From Sympetrum striolatum (taxonomy: Eukaryota > Arthropoda > Insecta > Odonata > Libellulidae), in assembly GCA_947579665.1 (NCBI GenBank), contig OX388349.1, forward strand, positions 20,058,459 through 20,122,458: a DNA stretch of 64,000 nucleotides, given 5' to 3'. The translations under genes were made by a program, and so were the position numbers. Positions 12,501-22,100 of this stretch are shown one piece after another. Each line of letters begins with the position of its first letter. Positions within the stretch are counted from its first letter, which is position 1. Below the pieces are notes generated by a model, which was given only the letters and a program-made list of their open reading frames with translations, did no database searches and was not told where the DNA came from.

Positions 12501-15500
12501 AAATATTATGTTATTTATGCTGGAATGAAATTGAAAATGTTTACGTCTAAACTCCTATAGTGACACTTGCAATTTGAAACAGCAGTTTGCTCGAAAAGAC
12601 CACATTAGTTGCACCTATGCATATTTTGCTTTAATTTCTATGCTATTTATGCAAGTTTGCTATATTTTTCATAGAATGAAAGTAAATGTTTGGATATTAA
12701 GGGATCAGTATAGAAATTCCATAATTGGAAACTGCTTTAATTATTTAAGTTAATTTGTAAAAATTATTCCTGTTGTTCTTTCATATTCATTTGAGCTTGA
12801 CAATATACTCAACCTGTTTAGCATTGCTATAGATTCTCATTAATTCTCATTGGGTTTTAAACAGCTAATACAGAAACAAATTATTATATTTTTTGTTAAT
12901 TCATGAAATTTTAAACCAAATGAAAATTAAGATAGGTAAACATTGATTTGGTCTTCAGTTACTCATTAATTAATTTATTGTTACTTTATCATTCAAGAGA
13001 TATAAGTAAAATAACTGGAACAGTTCTTGTACGTTTGAAATATTTCTTTCCTTTGAGAAATTTTATATTTTTCTCATAAATAAGGTGAATGAGCTATACA
13101 GGCTAAAATAGTATAAAGTCTATGTCACTGATTCATGATCATAAATCAGAAATGTATGTGAGTAGTTTTTGGGATGAACTTATCTTGCTTTCCATCAATT
13201 AAAGAGCTTATTTATTTTCACGATATCATTGCTTCAACAGCGTGAGCTTCCTCTAGGATTTATAGAATAAAACACCAGTTATCGAATACAAATGTCATGA
13301 TGGCCTGCTGAGGCATTTCAGTGGATTTTCTATTACAATTAAGTAAATTTCATCCTAAGCTATCTTATTTTTCATGGCTGTTGAATTGATGGATTAACAA
13401 CATAAGAGTAGCAATTTTTTTTTGGTAATCTTGCTTATGTCTAAGTTCTGCTTTGTTGCCAAAATGCTTATCTGCTATTTCTCATTGGGGCATGCCATGA
13501 AGGCTACCACTGGGACTGCTCAGACTGGGTTCGTCCAAGCCAAAACCCCTTGCCCAACATCACAGAGGTCCCTGGGAGTGAAATTCCCGACTCTTCCAGC
13601 TTCCACAGCAATGAAAGCAATGAGTCCAACACTCACCATGGGGGAGGAACAGTTGTTTCGGGAGGTAATAACTTTTTCTTCCTCAAGGAATATCTTGGAA
13701 TGAAGAAGACCATGACTTTTATCTTACCTTTCCTCCTAATTTTCTATCATTTGATTTAGAGATTTTTATAAGGTGGGTTTCACTGGTTATTTTAGGATGA
13801 ATGGGGTGAGTAAAGGGAAACAGAGAAATGCTAGCTGATGAGTAAGCACACATTGGGATCCACTTCTGCAGAGAACTGTTCTGTTTGAGGCTGGAAATGA
13901 CTTTTGCAATCTACAATTGTGATAATCATAATGGAGGAATTGTAGTAGCTATTTTTCACTGTTGTAGATGACTGAGGATTCATTTCCAGATTACTTGTCC
14001 AGCTGTTTCTGTTTTTAAAAATAGTTCCCTTGGTAATCCATCAGCTTGCATGTATATCTTATGGGTCTTTTCCAGACTCAAATCTCTGTATTTTTTATTT
14101 TTATCATACCAAGGCTACTTGGCACATTCTTTAAGATGGTTGCTATTTTTAAACCTGAATTCTTGAAGCCTCTTTGTAAATTCACACATTATATTCCTTT
14201 AATCACTTATATTAATGCTTTGATTTTTTACTCTGCCTAAGTTATATTTGGTCTTTGATTTCCACTATTCTTCACACTAGTTATCATATCCATAGATTAA
14301 AATTTTCTCATCAATTAATTATATAATTAGGACAAGGTGCTTCAGGAATTTTCTCAATAACTCAACAAATAACATTGAAAATAAAAATATTTAAGTTTTC
14401 TCATTCATCCTCAGTATCTATTTGATATTTACAATTCTAAATTTTTGTAGTAAAAACATGTCATACCTTAAACTTAAGTAATATGAAAAGTTAATGAAAA
14501 TATCTTTATCCTTTATCTGCAATAACATTGTATATGAGTATTTGACCATAAATTATTTTGTCAATTACTTAATTTAATTAACCATTATTAGAATAGATAT
14601 ATATCATTTTTGTTATTTAAGTAACGAAATATGGATAATTTCAATGAATGCGAGGAATTATAAAAGTTATACTTACCTTGTTATTTCATTATTTTAATAA
14701 TATGTAGTTAAGGTACTCTAATGTTATTTATATTGCAATACTTTAATTTCTATGTAAATGGTAAATATCAATCACTGGCAATTTTTCCACGGCGTAGATT
14801 CATTATCAACCATATAATTTCCAATTCATATCTTTGTCATTTTTAAATCTGTGAATGTGTTGAGGGTTTATTTCTGGAATTCAAATTATTTCAGCAATAG
14901 AAGTTACTTTTGATGAGAAAAATAAAATATTCCAAATGGATAGTGAAATTTAATTAATGTGAATGGTTACTGAAAGAATTGAATTGTAAGAAATTGATTT
15001 GTAAGTTTCGGAACATTTTCTCCACGAGTACAGTAAATTTCACTGTGAGATAATCTGCTTTCTTTGCCTGATGTATCTGCACTCATTTTTTTACACATAG
15101 GAATTATAAGTCTCAAGGGTTCTTAGAAAAGTATTTTGGAAAATTTCTTGAGTATTCAGATAGTAACTTTTTACTCACTGCAGAAGTACTATTGTGGGAA
15201 AAACCTATTAAATAATGACTTAATGTAGTATATAGGTACTGTAAATCCTTGGAATTTTCTTGTAAAATACAGAGATTATTTAGAGATGGTTAATATTTCT
15301 GTGGAATTTGGTTGCTGAGTTTCTGGTAAGCTCCTTCTTGTTTTTGAATTCATACTTTCTTAAAAAGTTGCTTGGAGATGGGATTTTAGCCAGAGATTGT
15401 TCATCAGAATCATATGGTTTGTACAAAAGTGGAAAGCTGCACTGATGCAGGTATTTTTTGAAATTTTGATCTTGATTTATTTAATAAATGAGAATAATTT

Positions 15501-18010
15501 GATGAGCTTGTATCAAATGTAAATGTTCTTCAGATATTACCTGCTTAGCCTCTCAATTTTAGAGCTTATCAATGCTACAATAATATTCTTTCATCAAGCC
15601 GGTTAAATTTAAGTCCTTTGCCTAATGTGTAAATATCCTCAGTCTTTGCTTTTCTCTTCAAATCTAAGTTAATTGAGTGTTTTTTCTGAATGGATTACTT
15701 GTAAAATTACATTTTTATTATTTTTGTATTGGTTGTCTCAGATATCATTTTTCGTGAACAAAGATTTAAAATAATTTTGATTATCTATTCTTTATTTCCC
15801 TTGATAATAAATTATATTAAGTAAGATATGCATCAAGAGAAATCAAAAATTGTCTCATGAGTAACCTGGGCTAAAAGCAGCCATGACACCTTTGCTATAT
15901 GTTCTTTCCTTTTTAACCCAGGGCTTCAAGCCTTTCAACTTCAGTCTTGCTAGAAGAACTAGAAAAAGTGGTTTGACTGTTTTGTAACATTCTCAAAAGA
16001 TTTGACAAACATGATTCTTACCAGCCAAGTTATCATACTCATAATTGTTCATTGTTATGTCCTTGGGAGGTTTTTTAAAGGGGTTTCCTTCCCGTTCTTA
16101 AGTGAATTCTAGACAGATTGTATTGTTATATCCCCCTCACCTGTTGCTTCCTGGTAATCATACCAAATTGCAGTGTATAGATTAAATAAAAATAAAAAAT
16201 AAAATAACCCATAATATAAAATAAACTTTACAAAATGGAATAAAGTAAAGTTTATGCTATCTAAGTGTAGCATACACAATGTGTAAATACAGATATTAGT
16301 CATGTCTTAAGATAAAGTTCCACCAAGTGAAGGCCAAAGGGATTGAATTTTTTAAATCATAACCATTCTCACATTAGTTGAAAATCATGAAATTTGTTCA
16401 ACAAAACTAAAATTATATTCAACAAAAATTCATAAAGCATCACTTTAAAATGATAGATGGGTTGTAATGATAAAGAGTGTGAATGCATTTATTATTTATA
16501 AAAATAAATAAATCCAAAAAATCACAAATAATGGAAGATAGACAAATTAAAATTTAATATTATAGACAGAGGTAATTTTTTTGTTGAGTATTGTAACAAA
16601 TTCAGAGCATATATGAAATCTATCTAATGGAGTCAAAGTGAATTTTCATATTTTTTTATAAATGGTATTTATGCAAAAGTTATAATTTATCTTTAAGAAG
16701 AAAAATTCAAATCGATATTATTCAAAAATTCAATTCTGAAATGTTACACCTCTTTCCGTACTGTGCAGTATTATTTAGCTTGGGTTGCCAAGATTTGTGT
16801 AATCAGACTCATAATCATGGGAAAGGATCTAATTGGCTGCATATTTTCTGTGTTTACTTTATTTAACTCAATTTCGTAAGAATTAAGAATGTTTTTACTA
16901 CCACAATTTCTTTTGCATTTTTGAGCATTATATTAACCTTATTAAAAACCTTCCATTCAGTTCTAGAAAAATTTGCCATTCTGAATAACCTGAACTCAGA
17001 TCAATGATCAATCAAGACCAGTAAGTAGGCTGCCTTGGTCAGTCAGCTCAGTTTGTAATTTTGTAATTTCCAAGTGGCACAGGCATAGACAATGTGTATT
17101 TCATATTGGTCATGTATGCACAATAGCATCCATTGATACAATCATGTCAGCATGTTACATTTAAAAATACTGGTGAATAAGGTGGAAAGGTTTAGTGAAA
17201 CTAGTAGAAATTATAATTTAAAAAATAGTTTAAAAGTATAATTCTTTGTTACACCCTATTATTGAGACAATTTATTGAACCAAAATTAAATTTAAGACAA
17301 ACTAATATTTTTTTAATAAGGAGAATGTGTATTTATTTGTGGAATTCTTGTCTTGGTAAGTACTATTTTTGATAATATGATGTGGTTCCTTTGCAGTGGC
17401 TAGGGGCAGTGGGATGGCCGACCCAGGACGAGACATTGAGACACTGAATGAGGAAGATGACGGTGAATCAGATTATGTTGGGGAATCTGAGTGTGGGACT
17501 GAGTTTGAAGGTGAGTGCCCCGATAGCCCTCTCTTAAATGGAACTCGGGGTGACGGAGGAGGACCAGAAAGTGGCAGTGGAGGGGAGGAATATCATTTTA
17601 AGAAAGATGGTAGCTATTTGCGGCATCCTAATCAGTATCTTCCGAGGTACAATGTGGGTAGTGAGACAGAAACGGACGAGGCAATGGTGCCACTCAGAAG
17701 TTCAGTGCGGCAGATGGTTGGTGGAGCATCAGAAGGTGTGGACTCTGCAGAAGAGGATGAAGAGGTTGTGGTTTATGGTTTTCCAAGGCCAAAGCAAACA
17801 GCTCGCTTTGAGCCCGAGCGAATGTCCAATGGTGAACTTGGAACAAGTATTGGTGTATCGGGACTGGACGAGCAGATGTCCCTTTCGATGGGAGGCTGCA
17901 CCAGCACCAGCGACCTCTCAAACGTGTGTGACATTGAAGACTCTGAATTCGAAACGGAGATCAAGAAACTGAATGAAAAATGGCCAGAGATCACACACAC
18001 GTCTGTGTGA
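130..18010 (+). CDS. kug: Fat-like protocadherin, C-terminal part (12 exons)
   Basis: Spliced CDS: 130-516, 1376-1590, 1716-1853, 2473-2616, 3147-3398, 4086-4905, 6008-6354, 6964-8118, 9228-9633, 11153-11335, 13503-13664, 17397-18010. All introns are GT-AG, phases match at every junction, and the joined frame gives about 1,606 residues then TGA. Order: partial cadherin repeat, two full repeats ending NDNPP, two degenerate repeats, FAT-specific region, 2 EGF, laminin-G, 4 EGF, transmembrane helix (about residues 1084-1104), basic WRRYREK stop-transfer, about 500-residue tail. The tail has an HWDCSDW motif, an NQYLP motif and the C-terminus THTSV; these resemble FAT1-3 tails (HWDxSDW, HTEV end), which favours Fat-like/kugelei over Drosophila Fat or Dachsous. 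Family role (known, not shown here): giant adhesion protein in planar polarity and collective cell migration. The N-terminal repeats lie upstream of the window. Orthology is inferred from memory of the family, not from a search. Confidence 0.93.
517..1375 (+). other. Intron containing a MITE
   Basis: Donor GTGATT at 517 and acceptor TTGCAG at 1370-1375. Most of the intron (551-1130) is a TA-flanked inverted-repeat element; the remainder is AT-rich with no recognised feature. Confidence 0.85.
551..1130. mobile_element. TA-flanked MITE, mariner/pogo-Tigger type
   Basis: The left end reads TACAGTAGAACCTCGATC and the right end, reverse-complemented, reads TACAGTAGAACTCCGATC, giving imperfect terminal inverted repeats of about 25 bp. 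TA at 551-552 and 1129-1130 fits the TA target duplication of the Tc1/mariner superfamily, and CAGTAGAACC-type ends are typical of pogo/Tigger relatives. Internal motifs such as GAATGCGGGAAAACGA recur near both ends (602-620 and 1081-1112). No transposase frame is visible, so it is nonautonomous. Confidence 0.8.
1376..1590 (+). CDS. kug: Fat-like exon b: cadherin repeat
   Basis: Acceptor TTGCAG ending at 1375, donor GTAACA at 1591. Phase 1 in, 0 out. Encodes EPLDFEKAKDF, AMDGGTPPLS and DSNDNPPVF, the classic second half of a cadherin repeat, then the beginning of the next (LVYSARIREDAHVGDKILQ). Confidence 0.92.
1716..1853 (+). CDS. kug: Fat-like exon c: cadherin repeat, middle
   Basis: Acceptor AATAG ending at 1715, donor GTAAGG at 1854; both phase 0. 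Forty-six codons including NDLDSKNNGKVSYYI, the usual central part of a cadherin repeat (DxDxxxNGxxxY), and GELDREM, which corresponds to the calcium-binding LDRE. Confidence 0.9.
1854..2472 (+). other. Intron, no recognised feature
   Basis: AT-rich intron between exons c and d. An imperfect inverted pair (TTAATCCA near 2115, TGGATTAA near 2140) is too short to call an element. Confidence 0.75.
2473..2616 (+). CDS. kug: Fat-like exon d: end of cadherin repeat
   Basis: Acceptor TTTCAG ending at 2472, strong donor GTAAGT at 2617; phases 0/0. Forty-eight codons with VARDHGVPSLSSS and DANDNPPIF, completing the repeat begun in exon b, then the start of the following repeat. Confidence 0.92.
2617..3146 (+). 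other. Intron, no recognised feature
   Basis: AT-rich intron with a pyrimidine-rich tract just before the ATAG acceptor at 3143-3146. Nothing else seen. Confidence 0.75.
3147..3398 (+). CDS. kug: Fat-like exon e: penultimate cadherin repeat
   Basis: Acceptor ATAG ending at 3146, donor GTATGT at 3399; phases 0/0. Eighty-four codons with TDADSPPNAGPYTFDF and VFDNGTPPMFSDTW. The terminal DxNDNxP motif is replaced by VIEESQYPPV in the next exon, so the calcium site between these repeats is degenerate. Confidence 0.9.
3399..4085 (+). other. Intron, no recognised feature
   Basis: AT-rich intron between GTATGT (3399) and ATCTAG (4080-4085). No repeat or RNA gene recognised. Confidence 0.75.
4086..4905 (+). 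CDS. kug: Fat-like exon f: last cadherin repeat, juxta-EGF region, first EGF
   Basis: Acceptor ATCTAG ending at 4085, donor GTGAGT at 4906. Phase 0 in, 1 out. Encodes a degenerate final cadherin repeat (EDEFPGGVIGRVHATDQDP, GEYRLNVSVSDGKFV), then about 150 residues without a calcium motif (from about TEDMVENAVMLRLQ) that fill the space between cadherins and EGFs as in FAT proteins. It ends with CTNSRCVHGVC and CKCKEGYEG, an EGF module completed in the next exon. Confidence 0.92.
4906..6007 (+). other. Intron containing a piggyBac-like MITE
   Basis: Donor GTGAGT at 4906, acceptor TTTTCAG at 6001-6007. The central 573 bp are a TTAA-flanked inverted-repeat element; the rest is AT-rich with nothing recognised. 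Confidence 0.85.
5200..5772. mobile_element. piggyBac-like nonautonomous element
   Basis: The left end reads TTAACCCTCAAGTACTCGC. The right end, reverse-complemented, reads TAACCCTCGAGTACTCGC. The TTAA on the left (5200-5203) and TTAT on the right (5769-5772, one change) match the TTAA target and CCC-starting ends of the piggyBac superfamily. A second inverted motif lies inside each end (GGGTGGAATCAACCCC near 5250 and GGGTTGATTCAACCC near 5736). No transposase frame is present. Confidence 0.78.
6008..6354 (+). CDS. kug: Fat-like exon g: EGF and start of laminin-G
   Basis: Acceptor TTTTCAG ending at 6007, donor GTATGC at 6355. Phase 1 in, 0 out. Completes the first EGF (GDRCE), encodes a second EGF (CARDPC, CVPDAS, CQCPEGYAGPIC), and begins a laminin-G domain: SFSGRSYSHYKI, then LNLSLRIRTMQPTGNLMYA, the usual beta-strand pattern SLRFRTxxxxGxLLY. 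Confidence 0.92.
6355..6963 (+). other. Intron with a palindromic mini-element
   Basis: AT-rich intron between GTATGC (6355) and TTTAG (6959-6963). Contains the 24-bp inverted repeat at 6535-6603; nothing else recognised. Confidence 0.8.
6531..6609. mobile_element. 79-bp palindromic Tc1-like mini-element
   Basis: Two perfect 24-bp arms (6535-6558 and 6580-6603; CCTGGCCAAAATTAACGC then AGCACC) flank a 21-bp spacer. TA lies just outside the left arm (6529-6530) and at the right edge (6608-6609), as for Tc1/mariner insertions, and ends of the form CCTGGCCAAAATTA resemble Tc1-like termini. It looks like two terminal inverted repeats brought together by an internal deletion. The superfamily is inferred. 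Confidence 0.65.
6964..8118 (+). CDS. kug: Fat-like exon h: laminin-G, four EGFs, transmembrane helix
   Basis: Acceptor TTTAG ending at 6963, donor GTAAAG at 8119; phases 0/0, 385 codons. Contains the rest of laminin-G (WHEIRLER, FSGCMDDIRLDG, with conserved Gly-Cys), then EGF modules with CLNGGTC, CLNGGRC, CRNGGVC and CLGGGTC. The fourth begins DIDEC, a calcium-binding EGF signature. The hydrophobic helix at 7912-7974 is followed by WRRYREKHSRER, a positive-inside anchor. The cytoplasmic tail starts here and the exon ends with SSKLSNLEISQ. Confidence 0.95.
8119..9227 (+). other. Intron with a perfect hairpin
   Basis: AT-rich intron. It holds the 26-bp inverted repeat at 8625-8688. The 3' splice site is ambiguous by three bases (see the next exon). 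Confidence 0.75.
8625..8688. repeat. Perfect 26-bp inverted repeat
   Basis: The left arm 8625-8650 (TTATATGCTTCCCTATTT...) is exactly complementary to the right arm 8663-8688, with a 12-bp TA-rich loop. Possible origin: a small MITE, or a hairpin in the intron RNA. No target duplication is clear. Confidence 0.8.
9228..9633 (+). CDS. kug: Fat-like exon i: cytoplasmic tail, proline- and glycine-rich
   Basis: The acceptor is AAG at 9225-9227 (exon starts GTCCCC) or AAG at 9222-9224 (adds one Lys); both keep phase 0. Donor GTGAGT at 9634, phase 1 out. Begins VPPQCPPRPASYTPS, an SH3/EVH1-type proline-rich stretch placed as in FAT tails, then a Ser/Thr/Gly-rich low-complexity segment (GGVGNGGGTLGG). 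The base composition is visibly more GC-rich than the introns. Confidence 0.87.
9634..11152 (+). other. 1.5-kb intron with a possible Tigger-like remnant
   Basis: AT-rich. The only structure noticed is the inverted pair around 10,426-10,760, listed separately. Confidence 0.7.
10415..10770. mobile_element. Possible old TA-type MITE (Tigger-like)
   Basis: CTTGGCTAATGA at 10,426-10,437 has its exact reverse complement at 10,749-10,760, with weaker similarity outward to a TA on each side. GCTAATGA and GCTAACAAAT motifs recur several times just inside the left end, as in subterminal repeats of Tigger-type elements. The ends are degraded and the call is tentative. Confidence 0.4.
11153..11335 (+). 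CDS. kug: Fat-like exon j: cytoplasmic tail
   Basis: Acceptor TTTGCAG ending at 11,152, donor GTATGT at 11,336. Phase 1/1, exactly 183 nt. Encodes DLKGPSEGIFSHEVTPRAL, a Gly-rich stretch, and SVSSLSSIEDDPRMLG, a Ser/Asp cluster that could be a phosphorylation site. Its symmetric phase means skipping would keep the reading frame. Confidence 0.85.
11336..13502 (+). other. 2.2-kb intron, no recognised feature
   Basis: AT-rich sequence without long frames, terminal inverted repeats or recognisable RNA genes. Confidence 0.7.
13503..13664 (+). CDS. kug: Fat-like exon k: HWDCSDW motif
   Basis: Acceptor GAAG ending at 13,502, donor GTAATA at 13,665. Phase 1/1, exactly 162 nt. Encodes GYHWDCSDWVRPSQNPLPNI and then EVPGSEIPDSSSFHSNESNE. 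The (G)YHWDxSDW block followed by LPxIxEVP is the most recognisable conserved piece of the FAT1-3 cytoplasmic tail. The acceptor lacks a strong pyrimidine tract immediately upstream, but the phase and homology fix it. Confidence 0.9.
13665..17396 (+). other. 3.7-kb last intron, no recognised feature
   Basis: Long AT-rich intron. It contains short A/T-only stretches (for example 16,180-16,225) and no convincing exon, RNA gene or transposon end. Confidence 0.7.
17397..18010 (+). CDS. kug: Fat-like last exon: acidic tail and PDZ-ligand C-terminus
   Basis: Acceptor TTTGCAG ending at 17,396; the exon starts in phase 1 and ends at TGA 18,008-18,010 (203 complete codons). Encodes an acidic stretch (TLNEEDDGESDYVGESECG), HPNQYLPRYN (the NQYLP motif of FAT tails), acidic DSAEEDEEVV, and CTSTSDLSNVCDIEDSEFET (matching the SDVSxxCExE-type block near the FAT1 end). 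It finishes THTSV, a class I PDZ-binding C-terminus (S/T-X-V). Confidence 0.95.
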
Positions 18011-18265
18011 ACAACTGTGGTCAAAATCTTGTTTAGTGTCACTATGGCAAAGTTTGTGGTGCTTTTTCTTTGAACCATCATGTGGTGGCTGAAAAAGACC
18101 ACAAGCACAATTCTTCTGTGATCCAAGAATGCCATGCATACGCCGGCTTAATACCACTGCTTAAAAGTTTACTTTATGGTGCTATGAAAGAAGACTGCTA
18201 TTTTGGGAAAGGTTATTTATAAAACACCCATATCTTTATCTCAGACCACCTTTATTGCCAATAAA
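18011..18265 (+). promoter_or_regulatory. kug: Likely 3' UTR and first polyadenylation signal
   Basis: The first AATAAA downstream of the stop is at 18,260-18,265, followed by T/G-rich sequence. A second AATAAA lies at 18,821-18,826. Which one is used cannot be told from sequence. Confidence 0.5.
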
Positions 18266-20221
18266 AATGTATTGAAAAAAGGCCCTTTCAAAATTGTTTT
18301 GTGAAAAGGCTTGAATATGTGTTCCTTAGTGCTGAGATGAATCTGTGGATATTTTGTAATAAGGAAGAAACTCAGGACAAGGAAGTTCTGTCTTGTAAGT
18401 GTACTTTCTCAGGTGGAAATTGTTTCAGACGTCCCTTTTCTCATCATCTTCATGAATATGGTGCAGTCTCTCTGTCATGCATTTTGTTTTGCTATCTGAG
18501 TGAAAGGCAGTTTGTAAAGTCTAATTCAGGTACGTGGTATTCATTAAGGAATAGGTTTTAAAAGTGACCATTCATTTTTAGGTGCTCCTATTTTGTGTCT
18601 CCTAATATATTCTTTATTTATTTATAAATAGAATGGCTGACACTAAATTAGAAAAGAGGAATGATGCCAATCTATGAATGAAATTTATGTCTGTAAACCT
18701 GTACAGAAAATATCTTTGTACATATTAAGAAATGTTGAATATACATTGCCATATTTTTTAAATATTTCTATGTTTTCATCATTTTCATCATGTCTCACTT
18801 TTATCACCATTAATTTTATAAATAAAATCTAGGTCTTCTGGTATCCACGAAACTTAGCTTCTCTTTGTTATGATAAGAATTGATGGCTACTTTGGAGAAT
18901 TGACTTAAGGAAAGCTGCTAGTTTGTTTTAATTTTCATTTTGTTAAGTTTTGAATGCACTCAAAGACTTGGAATTCATTTTTGAAATGGATATTACTTTT
19001 TGTTCTGCAATTGAAAAACTTGGTGTTATTCACTTTGTTACCATTTTTTTAATTTCCATAATATCCTTCCACAAAGCCTTGCCTTTAAACGATGATTTTA
19101 TTCACTAACTCTGTGTAGTGAAGGCAAAAGGGTTGATGTTTTAATAGCCGTTTAAGAAGTTGAGGATTGCTGGATAAAATAAACACAAATGCACCATACT
19201 GTGATCTCATGAAGATCCAAGGCCCAACCAAGTGACATCTCTTCAAAGGTAAGTTGGTATTTAACTTCTTCAATTCCTCAAACTCCTCTATTCTTTCTGA
19301 TTCATACATATTTCTTTTGTTCCATATTCACCCATTCATGTTTTTCCTAATTCCCTTTTATCTACAATTAATAAAAATTTATAAATAGTATGTATCTCTC
19401 TCTTCCTTTGATCACAATTGTATAATTTTCTCTGTCTTCCTGTTAGACCCCACCATCTTTTTGTATTCTTATATACTTACATATATCATCCCCATCTGTG
19501 AAAGACTTTCCTTCAGGACCTCGAATTTTTTATGCAGGCATTATTGGCTGTGTTTAGTCATTACATGGTAGTAGAGCAATCTAAATTTTTAATAAGAAAA
19601 TTATAGAAATAATGAAATTCTGCATAGCAATTCCAATATCATTTAATCATAATGTAAATACTAATTTTACTAACTCACTGGAAAGAACGATAATCTTAAC
19701 AAGCAAAGGCAATGATGCATTATTTTTTTAATATAAGAACATGATTAAACTGGACAAAAAAGGAAACATTTTCCTTTCTTCTAGATACCCCATTTTGAAG
19801 GCCCTTTAATCCTTTTTTGGATAGTGAATAAATTAGTTCTTATAAGTAAATGTATGTCTTCTTGCCTTATAATACTCCTAATACCCTTGGAATCAACCAT
19901 GTTGAGCCTATTTTGAAGTCCTGTAGCAAATGTTTTGAATTATTGACCAATTTCAATTTTAATCCTGTCTTGCTTAATTATTGCCTTTGATTATTAAACA
20001 TATCCAAACACTATAATGCCAATAAAAAGGATTTTTTCACCTGGGACATTCAACATGATTCAATCACCAAAAATCTGGTTACATATCAAAGTAAATCTTA
20101 AAAACATTTTAAGATGGTGTTCAGGTGGTTGCTAAATATAGAAAATTTAAGAAAGCTAATGATTCTATCTGCATTAATCACTTATTGGGTAAGCTACATT
20201 CAGAGGGTATCCTGGGATATT
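18266..20221. other. Intergenic AT-rich DNA, possible longer 3' UTR
   Basis: No long frame, RNA gene or transposon end recognised. It includes the alternative polyadenylation signal at 18,821. Confidence 0.6.
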
Positions 20222-20507
20222 TCTCCGTTATTTGCAGTTACATAGGGAAACCCATGTTACTAAGAGATGATCACTATGTAGTGAATCTATGCAAAATTTC
20301 AAATTCTCAATTTGAGCAATGTTAAAAATTTGAATTTTTGAAATTTTAAAACCCCAATATCTCCGTTATTTGCAATGATATAGGCTAATGCTGGTTACTG
20401 GGAGATGATCACTATGTTGTGCATCTATTCAAAATTTAAGATTCTCAGTTCAAGCAATATTAAAAAATTTGAATTTTTGATATTTAAAACCCCTATATCT
20501 CCCTTAT
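20222..20507. repeat. 138-bp tandem repeat, two copies plus a stub
   Basis: TCTCCGTTATTTGCA occurs at 20,222 and 20,360 and a variant (TCTCCCTTAT) at 20,498, giving a period of 138 bp. Both copies contain GAGATGATCACTATGT and end in AAAACCCC(A/T)ATA. The third copy is cut after about 10 bp, where the satellite begins. Confidence 0.85.
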
Positions 20508-22100
20508 CGATCATATCTTGGCAAAATCACGAAACTAAGGCAAATTAGAGGAAAAAGATTGAAATTTCGGTGACGTTATCCGTTTCCGATGCTTTTTTCG
20601 CTCATTTCTTGGCAAAATCACGAAAACTAAGTCAAAACAGACGAAAAAACATTGAAATTTCGTTTAAAATATCCGTTTTCGATTCTTTTTTCGATCATAT
20701 CTTGGCAAAATCACGAGAGGTAAGGCAAAATAGACGAAAAACATTGAAATTTCGTTGCAATTATCCGTTTCGATGCTTTTTTTGAGCATATCTTGGCAAA
20801 ATCACGAAAAGTAAGGCAAAATAGAGGAAAACGATTGAAATTTCGGTGAAATTATTTTTTTATGCTTTTTTCGATCATATCTTGGCAAAATCACGTAACC
20901 TAAGGAAAAATAGAGGAAATAGATTGAAAGTTTGGTGAAATTATCCGTTTACGATGCTTTTTCCGATCATGTCTTGGCAAAATCACGAAAACTAAGTCAA
21001 AATAGTCGAAAAAAATTGAAATTATCCGTTTTAGATGTATTTTCCGATCATATCTTGGCAAAATCACGAAAAGTAAGGCAAAATAGAGGAAAAAGATTGA
21101 AATTTCGGTGAAATTATCCGTTTCCGACGCTTTTTTCTATCATATCTATGCAAAATCACGAAAAGTAAAGCAAAATAGACGAAAAAAGATTGAAATTTCG
21201 TTGAAATTATCCGTTTACGATGTATTTTTCGATCATATTTTGGCAAATCACGAATAGTAATGCAATATAGAGGAAGAAGATTGAAAATTCGTAAAAATTA
21301 TCCGATATCGATTCTTTTTTGGATCATATCTTGGCAAAATCACGAGAAGTAAGGCAAAATAGGCGAAAAACATTGAAATTTCGTTGCAATTATCCGTTTC
21401 GATGCTTTTTTTGAGCACATCTTGGCAAAATCACGTAACCTAAGGAAAAATAGAGGAAAAAGATTGAAATTTCGGTGAAATTATCCGTTTACGATGCTTT
21501 TTCCGGTCATGTCTTGGCAAAGTCACGAAAACTAAGTCAAAACAGACCAAAAAGCATTGAAATTTCGTTTAAAATATCCGTTTTGGATTCTTTTTTCGAT
21601 CATTTCTTGGCTAAATCGCGAAAAGTAATTCAAAATAGACGAAAATTGATTGAAAGTTCGTTCAAATTATCCGTTTTCGATGCTTTTTTCGATCAATTCT
21701 TGACAAAATAACGAAAAGTAAGGCAAAATAGATAAAATAAGATTGAAATTTTCCGTTTTAGATGCATTTTCGATCATATCTTGGCAAAATAAGGAAAATT
21801 AAGCAAAATAGAAGAAAAAGATGAAAATTTAGTTGAAATTATCCGTTTTCGATTCTTTATTCGATATTAACATGGCAAAATCACGAAAACTAAGGCAAAA
21901 TAGAGGAAAAAGATTGAAATTTCAGTGAAATTATCCGTTTTGGATGTATTTTCGATGATATCCTGGCAAATCACGAAAAGTAATGCAAAATAGAGGAAGA
22001 AGATTGAAATTTCGTAAAAATTATCCGTTTCGATGCTTTTTTCGATCATATCTTGGAAAAATCACGAAAAGTAAGGCAAAATAGACGAAAAACATTGAAC
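20508..22100 (-). repeat. Satellite block, inverted orientation
   Basis: About 17 monomers of 91-93 bp. Landmarks in + strand reading: GATCATATCTTGGCAAAATC, then AGTAAGGCAAAATAGAGGAA, then TTATCCGTTTTCGATGC. These are the reverse complement of the monomer in the rest of the array. Spacing of CTTGGCAAAA (20,517; 20,608; 20,701; 20,792) sets the period. Confidence 0.92.

Noticed and set aside
18301..18561. 86-residue frame downstream of the Fat-like stop
   Set aside because: Lies in the probable 3' UTR or beyond, after an AATAAA, with no recognisable domain.
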